From Seiridium cupressi (lineage: Eukaryota; Ascomycota; Sordariomycetes; Amphisphaeriales; Sporocadaceae): DNA of 64,000 nt. Below, one piece after another: positions 45,405-55,781 of the stretch (position 1 is its first letter; every line of letters begins with the position of its first letter). Under the pieces are notes generated by a model, which saw nothing but the letters and a program-made list of their open reading frames with translations, was not told the origin of the DNA and did no database searches. The stretch lies in contig JARVKI010000017.1 of NCBI GenBank assembly GCA_036674765.1, forward strand, positions 310,001 through 374,000, given 5' to 3'. A program made the translations under genes and the position numbers.

Positions 45405-46868
45405 ATGCGGCGTTCTCAGCGTTTGAGCTCTTCAGGCACAACCAGCCGCTACTTCGACAATGACGTCGGTGATTCCGATGATTCGGCAGCCCCACCGGAA
45501 CCTTCAAAACGCAAAGTCAGCAACATTAAGAGGAACGACTCGAGTTCCGACCAACTTCAGGTTGATGATGAGGATGACGACGACGAAAGCGAGGACTTTA
45601 CCGTAGACGAAGACTCCAAGGTGGTGAAGAAGGCTGTTGTGCCAAAGAAAAGGGGCCGGCCCTCGAAAGCCAATCCTCAGAAGAGACCAGCCGATAATAA
45701 CATTGTTGAGCCACCTCGCAAGAGGGGAAGAGGCAGACCAGCCAATTCCACGCCAGCCAAGAAGGCCAAAAGGGAATCGGAGGACGATGAGAATGGGAAC
45801 GAGGACGAGGACAGCGATGACGAAGACCCGCGTGTCGAGTTCATTCCGCTTCCCAAGTTACGCGACACTGGCGGCATCGACTATGAGCCCGAGACCGTTC
45901 ATCCGAATACCATGGCATTTCTCAAAGACCTCAAAGCAAATAACAAACGAACATGGCTGAAAAGTGAGTACCGCCACATTAATACTAAATTTCGTAGCTG
46001 ACCATCGTAGTGCGCGATCCTGAGTTCCGCCGATCTTTAAAAGACTGGGAATCGTTTGTCGAGACGCTGACGGAAAAGATAATCGAATCCGACGAGACGA
46101 TACCTGAGTTGCCCCTTAAGGATGTCGTTTTCCGTATATATAGGGACATACGATTCAGCAAAGATCCTACACCCTATAAGGTGGCTCCAATCTTTCCACA
46201 GCGCTTCGGCCTGACTTTTATTAACTTGTTCTCAGCCGCATTACTCTGCCGCCTGGTCACGAACCGGCAGGAAAGGACCTTACGCTTGCTACTATGTTCA
46301 CTGCGAGCCTGGCAATTGTTTTGTCGGAGGTGGTCTTTGGCACCCAGACAAAGACGCACTCGCGAAGCTCCGTGCAAGTGTAGATGAACGGCCACATAGA
46401 ATACGGCGCATCCTTATGAATCCGGAGTTCCGCCAAGCCTTCCTCCCAAAAGCGAAGGCCGACCAGGCCTCAGTCATTGCGGCATTCTGCGAGTCTAACA
46501 AAGAAAATGCGCTAAAGACGAAGCCCCAGGTACGTCGATGCTCATCCTGGCGGCGTGGATCGCACCAAAGTCCTAACTATGCCAGGGGTTTAATCCAGAA
46601 CATCGGGACATTGAGCTCCTGAAGTTGCGAAATTACACTGTGGGGCGAAAGATCAAAGATTCTGATCTGACGGACCCCAACGCGCAAGAGAAGATCATGG
46701 CCATCATTAGCCCTATGGTCGAATACGTAAGCTGACTCGGCCATTTGCTTATCGTTGGCTTACACGTTACAGGTGACATTTCTCAACAACGTCGTGATGC
46801 CCGACCCAGACTTTGACTCTGACTCTGAAGAAGATGATCAAGGTACCGAAGGAGATGCGGAGGAATGA
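45405..46868 (+). CDS. DUF2461 (TIGR02453) nuclear protein
   Basis: 419-aa protein from exons 45405-45963, 46011-46180, 46236-46529, 46586-46726 and 46773-46868; introns 46-56 nt, all with GT-AG ends, and the frame closes exactly. Residues 1-150 are acidic runs alternating with KKRGRPSK- and KRGRGRPAN-type AT-hook/nuclear-localisation clusters. The DUF2461 domain follows: MAFLKDLKANNKRTWL, VVFRIYRDIRFSKDPTPYK, AWSRTGRKGPYACYYVHCEPG, GGGLWHPD and a C-terminal helix region with NPEFRQAF. The C-terminal tail is acidic (DSDSEEDD). Fungal members are nuclear by composition; the molecular role is not established. Frequent AT-hooks suggest DNA contact, which is inference. Confidence 0.9.
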
Positions 46869-49128
46869 AGGTTATAACACACATAGTTGTTAGGGTTCGT
46901 CGACATCGTCGATGCCCGACAATCCGAGGATCCGAGGATCGGCTGCAGTTTTATCTGTAGGCTGCCCTACAAGACTACTCCTGGGCATGTGTGGCACTTT
47001 GAAAGAAGGTCCGTCCGCTGATCTGGCTAGGTCAACGGGACTCCAGAGGGCTGCTCCCCAGGACCACTTGGACAGAGTGAGTTGGATGAAACCCCCACGT
47101 AAAGGGCAAGCATGCAATAGATTTGCAAAACAGTACCAGCTCCCGGGTTATTAGTATGTGTTATGTATCATTATCTCTACGCGAGTTTATCGATCGGGCA
47201 GGATGACTGTGTCAGCGTGAAGTCTTCGCGGCTCGTCGACTGGCATGTCCTCGATGGACTTATACTAGGATTCTTTCTTTTGGAACTCACGGTGTTACAT
47301 CAATCCCAAAAGGTTACATGGAGATCCGAGTTAGGCTATATCTTATGATAAGTGAACGCCATAAGCATGCGTATATCATGATTGGGGAATTTTCATGTTG
47401 AGTAATCATTCACACGCATTTATGTGGCCACGTTCGTACCGCTGGATTGAACAAATTCACGAGTCAAGCAACGGGTACTTGATTAATAACCCCAGATGAT
47501 GAATTGGTCGATACTAGTGCAGGACCCTGTGTTCTTCTTCCTTCACCATCTTCTAAAAGATGACGCTACCCCCCCGGATAGAGTACACTGGCCTGTATGT
47601 CCAAGTGGAGTGCTTGGCTGCGAATCTCCTCGCGAAATACCCCTAGCTTCGATGTGGCGGGTAAGCACCGTTGCCCACCGTTACCTGTCTAATAAATAGC
47701 CCGATTTTTCATGACCATATCTACTAGTACCGCAGCTCATCTTCGGCATCGTCTGCAGCCATCATTCAACCGCATCGATTGATTGAGCCAACTCCAGCTA
47801 ACTCACTTAGTTTAAACGGTTACTGGACATTGCCGAATGGGCGGCAATGTTCCTAGAAAGGGAGCCGCGTCACCCAACCATTTTTGAGTTATTCAGAAGC
47901 AGTCTGAGTCTCTTTGAATCCGACTATGACTTTGCTCAACGAATACGGCAGTTGGCCATAGTCTGCAATTCAGTCGTGCTCTACAACATTCAGTGCACAG
48001 GTGTACCGATACACGGATTAAGCCAGCAGTGTGCCCTTTAAAGCTTGATGGACCACAGGCAATCGTCATTGTCGTCTTCAATACAAAATCAAAGAAGGAG
48101 AAATCAGGGACCATCTTCTAGCCAGTCCCACCGCGGGCTATAGGTCACACGAGGTCCACATATCATTGACTATATTGGATAATATCAGGTCTAGACGTGT
48201 CGAACAGGCGTGAGTGCCGAAGTACGGTTGGAGAGGGTATAAGCAGAATGGTGCTCTTCTCGATTTACGGAACCCATCAACTTAGGTGCTATGACTCGAG
48301 AAGTCCAGGTTCTTCAGTCAATCTCAGCGGTCGACGATCTTTCGAATTCAAGGCACAGGATCTATCAATATCTGCCATTCAGCTTCAGATAAGATGATCG
48401 GCAACCGATAAGACTGACTAAAGGGCCTGGTCTTCTAGCAGTCCAGCACTAGTTAGGGTCAGATTCTAGCGGGGGGGCGTCTCGTGCGCCGGATCTGGGG
48501 AGACCCCAGTCTTTCTGGTACGCAGCAGGAGGCCAGAGCGAAAGATTGCACACTTCTCTAAGCCGTGCTGATTTCGCAAGTATATAACTCAACAATACAA
48601 CGGAGCTAAAGAATTTTTTTTTTTAAAAAAAAAGCCAGTTTATAAGATATAGGACAATTAACATATATGCGGAAGTTTAAAAAATTTACGATTTTTGTTT
48701 TATTTTTATTATAGAATTCGTTGGATTCTTACCAAAATATGTGGGGATGTGTGCAATCTTCCGCTCTGACCTCCTGGCAGTTGATGTTTTCCTTGAGGGG
48801 GATCACTTAGCCTGTCCGGATGAGCGACTAGATGTTCTTAGTTGCAGATCGACAGAGCCCTGAGAGCTGCTAGACCCTATGGTGGAACGCTAAACTTCTG
48901 GTGTGTAGCTCCGAATCAGGTACGAGAGAGGTGTAAACAATGGCAATCATGAGAATCTAATTTAGTGCTCCCATGATATTGGCGACTCAAGAATGGTATT
49001 TGTGTCGCCGGCGTATTAGTTAGATATAAATACCATCCCTAGGCCCATGTGGCCCTTATGGACGTGTTTTATATATCGGACATGTCGTCCTGGATCTTGC
49101 TTACAATTGCTTGATGATTTTGAGAGTC
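46869..49128. other. 2.3-kb gene-poor stretch with an inverted repeat
   Basis: No protein-coding gene recognised. The interval 48430-48790 is strongly AT-rich in the middle and is bracketed by a 27-bp inverted repeat. Confidence 0.5.
48527..48775. repeat. 27-bp imperfect inverted repeat around an AT-rich core
   Basis: 48527-48553 and 48749-48775 are inverted copies with 25 of 27 matches; both differences are transitions. The 195-bp spacer is AT-rich with A- and T-runs and no open frame. Fits a small non-autonomous DNA element (MITE-like) or the ends of a decayed one; no target-site duplication was seen next to the repeats. Confidence 0.55.
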
Positions 49129-49143
49129 ATGAAGCAGTCTTGA

Positions 49144-50698
49144 TCGGCAGCATCCGTGGCCACGGAGTCTAAACAGACAGCAGAGTGGGTGGTGCTGATA
49201 CTCACATTCGTTTTCGCTTCGATTGCTTTGGTTTTCCGTCTCTACAGCCGCCGCCTAACAAAGGCATATTTCTGGTGGGATGATGCCTTTGCTATATGCT
49301 GCTATGTAAGTGGTTTCTGTGCGCAATGACGGCATCGTATAATAGACGCAAAAGCTAACACTACCAAGCTCATCGCAATAACATGGATTATCATTTGCCT
49401 AATCTGTAAGTTGGGACTACCGTCGTTGACTTTTCTGTTTCCACGCTGATAGAATCGTGACTAGGGTTGACCAAGGGTCTCGGCTTGCACATTCAAGATG
49501 TAACATGGTTGTCCCAAGATGAAGCCCTTTACTGGAGCAAGTTACTGCTATACGTTGCCGAGCTTTGTTATGCGTTTGCTCTATTCTTCGGCAAGATGTC
49601 TATACTCTCCTTCTATTGGCGCTTGTTCTCCGTCACCTCAATCAAGCGGCCGATACAGATTCTGATGGTATGCTCGGTCATCTGGATCACCATAAGAGTA
49701 GGGATTATATCCTCCTGGATGTTTATACCCGAGCCATCGCCACTGACCCAGCGGGTTATATTTAGACCTTCCTTGGTATCTTCCATTGCATTCCCGTAAA
49801 AGCTTTCTGGGACTCCTCGGTCAAGAATTCAGTCTGCGCCATTGATGACAAGAAGTTCTTTTTTGGAAGTATCTTGGTCCATGTATGCCTCGATATCGTT
49901 ATCTTGGCCCTGCCAATTATCCAAGTGCGAAAGCTGCATCTTCCCAAACTCCAGCGAGTTGGTATCATAGCCATGTTCATGTTTGGCATATTGTGAGTCA
50001 AGACCATCGCACTATTAGACGGTGGCAACGTTGCTAACATATCCAGTATTTGTGTCGCTGCAGTGGCTATCATTATCACGTCGGTGAATTTCGACGCCAC
50101 CGACATCGATTTTACTTGGAACATCACAGATATTGTCATCTGGGCCACTGCGGAAGTGAACCTCGTCACGGTTTCAGGTGAGCCAACCCCAAGATTCTTT
50201 CGACGAAATTTATACTGACGATCCTTGACCACAGCCTGCCTCCCTACCGTTAGGCCAGCATTCACCTACTTCTTCGGTCGTTTCCTACCGAGATCAACGA
50301 TCCAATCCGGCTCCAACAGCTACGGTCTCAGTAACACGCATCACGGCCGCAACCAAAACCTCAAGTCCATCAAGTTGTCCACCATGCACAAGCGTTCGAG
50401 CCAAGATGAAGACAGCTCTACCTACCAGCTTGCCGATTCTGTCCATGGAGACGGTCACAGCGACTTCGAGTCTCACGCCCTCGACAGACAAAAGGGCACA
50501 CGGACCGTCATTACAGGTTTCAATAAAGAGGACCGAGGTTCCAGCGAACATGAAAGCCCGGAGGGTCTGACGAGTAACGGAATAACAGTCAGGAGCGAGA
50601 CCATGGTGCGAGTGACGAACGCTCGAGAGAGCCTGCATAGAATCGGAAGTCCCGATCACTCGATGAGCTCTGTTCTCGATGAGAGGTCGCTACCATGA
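49144..50698 (+). CDS. Pth11/rhodopsin-fold membrane protein
   Basis: Exons about 49144-49305, 49369-49405, 49465-49697, 49766-49992, 50049-50177 and 50235-50698; five introns of 56-68 nt with CTAAC/CTGAC branch points. Seven hydrophobic segments in sequence: VVLILTFVFASIALVFRLY; ICCYLIAITWIIICLI; LLLYVAELCYAFALFFGKM; ILMVCSVIWITI; ILVHVCLDIVILALPII; IIAMFMFGIFICVAAVAIIIT; and a last one around DIVIWATAEVNLVTV, followed by LPTVRPAF. WWDDAFAI, GLGLHI, FHCIPVKAFWD and CLPTVRP are the marks of the fungal rhodopsin/DUF3328-neighbour family (PF20684). The cytosolic tail of about 140 residues is Ser/Thr-rich. The first 17 codons lack an ATG: ATG at 49129 is followed at once by TGA at 49141-49143, so the true start is unknown and the gene may be N-terminally damaged. 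Confidence 0.7.
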
Positions 50699-51686
50699 GG
50701 GGTTCCAGAAAACCTGACATTCTCTCAGCATGTCTGTCGCACATTTTGAACCATTGAGTTCCTCTTATATGGACGCACTATTGCGCCAACCAAGATCGCG
50801 TCTAGATGCTGTTTCTATATAGATGCTCCGGCGAATGATATTTGACGTTCATGTCGCAACAGAACACCGAAGGCTTTCAGACCAGTCCACTGGAAAGGTC
50901 TTTAATCGTCGTATCTCGGACCATCACGCCTTTACCCAACTTCTGTTGGCTAGGCATGTAATTTATTACCCAAAATATCCGAGATATCAAGGTCATAACA
51001 GGACTCGGTAAGGATCTGTAATATGCTCACTGTTATGTAGAAATACTAGCAAGTGTTGAGGTGGCGCTACGGCATGGAGTAAATTCATGTCTAATAAATT
51101 ATAAGAGATATGTCCCGAGCCACAACAGCTCATTTGCAATTGCGTCGTCGTGCTTTCGGAATGAGGTGATGGGCTTTCGTCACCATTGTATGCAAGTCAT
51201 GCTGCTGCCTTGGGCGTGACGACAATAGACTCGCAGCCAGTGCGAGCAAATGCGCCCCAAGCGGTAGTATAGTAATGTCCTCACACGATATAGCGGAGAA
51301 CGTGCTGCCATCGATAAGGGAAACTCCGCCCAGCTGGCACACGGCGGACAAAATCAGGATAACATTCAACAATAATAAGATACATCAACATGGTACCGCA
51401 GTAATATCTCCTCATAATGTGAGGTCTTTGTGGGTTTGCGTGGGTGTTTGATGTTCAGTGGAAGATTTCGGACGCTATTTTGCGACTCGTTGAGTGGGTT
51501 TAAAGAAACACGCAGGTCGATTGATTGATTATTGACTTCCACAACGCAAATTCATGACTATTTGACTGATTCGTAGTCTATCTTTCCACTATCTAGGAAA
51601 TAAATGATTTAGACTAGTGCGATCTGATAGTATTCTATCATGGTATGAATCTTTCCCTCTAATAAACGTGAAAGTTCTGGTCCTCG
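50699..51686. other. intergenic, no gene seen
   Basis: 3' flank of the rhodopsin-like gene and of the MFS fragment. No coding frame accepted. Confidence 0.5.
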
Positions 51687-52002
51687 TTATCCTGCTGCCC
51701 CAACTTCTGGTTTCGTCTCTGGATTATCCATCTGGCAATCCCAGCCCATAACCGCGGTGCCCATGGAGAATCCCGCACTGGAACCGAGAGCAATCGCGTA
51801 TTGAGGGCTATCTTCCTTCGGCCAAGAATGGCGTCCACGCGAACGCGGCGCTCATGATACTGGTGAAGATGCTGATAGCCGCAACCTTCTTCTCCTTGGT
51901 CTGCGCGCAAACGCTGCCGCACCAATCCAGGATCAGCGAGTTGACGCCGTATGTGCCGATGGTAAAAATGACCATGGCCACATAGCGTCCCGCGAGGTTC
52001 AT
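51687..52002 (-). pseudogene. C-terminal fragment of a Dal5/Tna1-type MFS permease
   Basis: Minus-strand reading YVAMVIFTIGTYGVNSLILDW, then SIMSAAFAWTPFL, then after a frame change PKEDSPQYAIALGSSAGFSM and a short tail. The order (ArY-type helix, SxxW, N-A-N-like helix, P-K-D-S-P-x-Y) is the last third of allantoate/nicotinate permease-type MFS proteins. The break lies near 51823, where about two bases are missing. The first eight to nine helices are absent from this side, so it is a remnant. Confidence 0.6.
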
Positions 52003-52648
52003 TGTACGTCAGCTGTACTGTAATGTGCAAAACGCGCTGGAAGCCCTCAGCCCCTAGCAAGAATTCATGCAATTGACTGCAATGTACCTGACCTAGTTGG
52101 CTGCTTGGTTCCAGTACGGTGGATCGCGTCACCACGGTATAGTACTCAGTTTATAACTATAGTCGGAAAAGGGGTTTATATACACCCCATTTTAGGCAGA
52201 CATCGAAAGCGTTGACGTGATTCGACAGTGCTGGCAGCCCTGTCGCGTCAGTAGCAATTGAGCTTCAATTTGCTGAAACAACCCCGAACTCCGACATCAT
52301 CGTCATCTAACACCGACCAGTACCGATGTGGCACCTCCTTGCTTATTTGAGCCGCTTGATTTGAACATGAACTTCCTCATCATGCCTGCTTATCTCATGT
52401 ATTGCGTACTCGGTAGAGACTTCGCATTTAGGCTTGCTTGGACACGCACGCCATTTGTCGATCGTGCCGTGTACTCACATGTCGCCATTATTGTATACTC
52501 GGCCGCCGCCCTAATCAGATCTCCATCGGCAGGACATATAAAGACCGTTCAGGCCCACGGCCTGGAGTGACAGGCAAGCAAGCAACCAAGAAAAGAACAT
52601 CATCAGTCGTCTCACAGAGGATTTCAAAACAGGTTTTCGCCAGGAACC
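52003..52648. other. intergenic, promoter of the MFS gene
   Basis: Contains the 5' leader of the MFS gene. No coding frame accepted. Confidence 0.5.
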
Positions 52649-54381
52649 ATGGGTAGACTCTACACCAGCAAAACGGACGATGCCGTCGAAACGGCCCCTT
52701 TGCTTAGCAGCGGCGATGGAGCGGCATCAGCAACCACTCACCGGCCGCGGCGCGATCGAACAACGTCGGTAGCTTCGATGGCCAGCATCAATGTGTCCCA
52801 AGCCCGCAATCCCAACACCATCCTGGCCATCATCTGTGGTCTTATCTTTGTTGCAGCTGGCTCTGGTGGGTTTTTCACCATTCCCATGACCCGCATCTTT
52901 GAAGATAGGTTCTGCCAGGAATACTACAGCAGTATGCGCTCCAGAGACGAGGATATCGACGAAGACCTATGCAAGGTAGACATTGTACAGTCCCGATTGT
53001 CCACTATGTTCGCAGTGAACTCTTTTATTGAGGCTGCAATCGGATGCCTGGTAGCAATGCCATGGGGCTTTGTCGCAGACCGGTATGTTATCTTTTCCAA
53101 TGCCCCTGCCTCAAAAGATGTCGTGACGATTATGCCAACTCTTCGTAGGATAGGCCGGCGCCCTGTGTTTACCCTTACTCTGCTCGGCATGGCTACAAGC
53201 GGAGTTTGGCAGATGGCCGTAGGCTGGTTCACCAACATTCTCCCCATACAGCTCTACTGGCTAGGTCCTCTAGGCTTGCTCATCGGCGGGGGTAATGCAG
53301 TGCTCAACAGCACACTATCCAGTATCATGTCAGACATCTTACCGGAGCCCGACAGGTATGTATACTCTACCCCTCGAAGCCTGAGCTCTCGTGGAAGAGG
53401 TAAGCTGACACGCATTCAAGGGCTATTGGCTTTATGCGCATTCATGCTGCGAGCATGCTTGGTAATCTATGCTCACCAGCCATATCCGCCGCTTTAATGC
53501 CGAGGGTCGGAGCGTGGCCGTTGCTCTTTGTCTCTTTGGTCTTGACCGTCGGGTCAGCTATTGCCATGCTCTTCGTACCAGAGACACTCGGTCCAAAGCC
53601 TGAAATCGCCGACGTCGACTCGTACCAGAACGGAAACATTGGAGCACGATTATCTCACTCACTAGCCGAGCTGAAAGACTCTCTCTCGATGCTCAAGAAC
53701 GGGTCCGTGGTCCTGCTTATGCTGGCCAATGTAACTGTTATGCCGGTCATCTACTGTACACTCCAGTTTCTCTCGCAATTCGTCTCGAAGCGCTACCATA
53801 TCAAGCTTGCGGATACGGGCTTTATACAAGGCTCCTATGGTGCTTTGCACGTACTCATCATCCTCATCGTCATCCCTTATCTATCTGAGCTCGCCATGCG
53901 ACCGACTAGTCCCAGGTGGATACGCATGGCCGACGAAAAGCAGCGGGATTTGACCTTCGTAAGGTGGTCGTTCGTCGCGTTGACTTCGGGCTCGCTGCTG
54001 ATGGCCTTCTCCCCAGCGCTGCCTGTTTTCATATGTGGCCTCTTCATCTTGGGCTTCGGTTCGGGTGCGGGAAGTTATATTTCTAGTATCTTGGCCTTCT
54101 GTGTCGACAAGGAGCACCGGACACGTATATTTAGCTTGCTCGGGATCACGCAGATCGTGGGCAGCCTCTACGCGATGCCCATGCTAGCCGGGCTCTTCAC
54201 TGTTGGAATGAAGCTAGGCGGGTTTTGGACCGGGCTGCCATACCTCGGTGTTGCTGCGCAGTGTGCGGTTGCGATCGTGTTAGTTGCGTTTGTGAGCCTC
54301 TCCAAGACCGCCAAAGGCGGTGCGCGAGAAGACCACAGTGCGACAACAGATCCGGAGCACACAATTAGCGAGAATGTTTAG
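52649..54381 (+). CDS. MFS transporter
   Basis: 533-aa protein from exons 52649-53082, 53149-53355 and 53421-54381; introns 66 and 65 nt, with the first splitting the Arg codon of ADRIGRRPVF. Twelve hydrophobic segments are visible, starting at about residue 53 (ILAIICGLIFVAAGSGGFF). Loop 2-3 motif GFVADRIGRRP is the MFS signature. A cytosolic N-terminus (residues 1-50) holds ETAPLLSS, a dileucine-type sorting element common in vacuolar transporters. The acidic loop after helix 1 (SRDEDIDEDLCK) and the central loop with IADVDSYQNG are typical of fungal proteins of the Tet/drug:H+ or vacuolar-efflux branch. Substrate unknown. It is intact. Confidence 0.9.
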
Positions 54382-55781
54382 TATCACGACACGTGGAATC
54401 AGATTCGGGTCAAGCATGCCTATTCATCTTAAATCAGAGTCGTAGTAGTAGATTGCCATCTTATCACCAAGGTTTCTACAGCTATGATCATGCCTTGTAG
54501 TTTTCTCGCGTAACTATGCGATAGATAATTACAGTGTGTCAAATCATGCCTACCGACATGTCTTAGATTCAGTGATCCTTGTCCAATCACCATCATCCAT
54601 TCCGAGAAACTTCTCTCCTTCCTTCCTCAGTTGTCAGGCCCAGGAGACCGTCTCACATCCCAATGTCTAAAGGTTCCATGTCCAGTCCGACGAAGTCAGT
54701 CTCCAAAGGTCCACCTTCTTCATCTAGTATACCACACCGAAATAAATTCATATAGCGCTTGTAACATAATCATCAGGAACAGCTCCGAGTTTGTATCAAA
54801 ATGCGGAACTGAGACTGCTATAGCCTTTCATTGTCTGGCTTCCCAATCACATTAATGTCCGAGATCACTGATATCTCAAGGTTTAATGCTACTGAGTAGA
54901 GCTGATTGAGGCTCCGGATAAGACGAAGATTCAGGATTGATGCGACTTCAAGTATTCCCAAGCTGGGTACATCGAATGCAGGCGATTGAGCACAGTCAAT
55001 GGCGGCGCAGCAGGCAGACAATCGTACATCCCACTGTTATATCTACCAATGAGAAGGGGGGCATGTGTCAAGTAACCAGGCCTTCGGGATTTGGGTGGTC
55101 CACGATAAAGACACGGGGTTATTGTCCTCGGGTTCTCCCAGAAGTGAGTCGGCGCGCATGATATCAATCGTTCGATTGATATATACCCGTGGCAAGACCA
55201 GGAGGAGTATGGTCATCATTCGAAAGCCGATTTCTAAGCACTTCCTACATGTACATACCGACTTCCCCGCTTGTGTTCGTAACGTGAGAATGCAACAAGA
55301 CCATAGCTTCCGAATTTCAGCTGCTTATCTGTTCAAGACCCTTAATAATTCACTTGCAAGCTCGACTTTTTCAAGACGGTCTTCCATGCGTCGTTTTCCA
55401 GTCTCCCAGTTTTCTAGATGTTCTTGAACTACGGTGGCAACGATAGAGGGTAAACCCATTGCCGCCCGACCTACAAATCGTGTGGCTGCTATTGATGCTG
55501 GACCACCAAGTAATGGCAACATGGGCTGACTGGGTTATTGAGAGTAGCTGGATCAATTTTAAACTCGCTTGCTCCATGCCAGACTGAAACATCCATTTCA
55601 TCTCAATTGCTACTTGCATTGACCTCAAATCCAATCTCTATGTGAAGTAGTATCCTAGGGCTCAAAGCCAAACCCGAGCAATAATTAAACCAATCTTGTC
55701 ATGAATGCTCAGATGATATTCGCTTCCAAGCAAACCGCCGATGGCTATTAATAACAAAATCTCGGCTGCAACATACGCTCC
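54382..55781. other. 1.4-kb gene-poor stretch
   Basis: Minus-strand frames at 55325-55522 and 55371-55634 read partly like protein (VVQEHLENWETGKRRMEDRLE) but have no recognised domain and break frame. Otherwise nothing seen. Confidence 0.45.

Noticed and set aside
38440..54381. A secondary-metabolite gene cluster
   Set aside because: No PKS, NRPS, terpene synthase or P450 core gene was found; the monooxygenase, regulator, hydrolase and transporter alone do not prove one, and a conserved DUF2461 gene lies in the middle.
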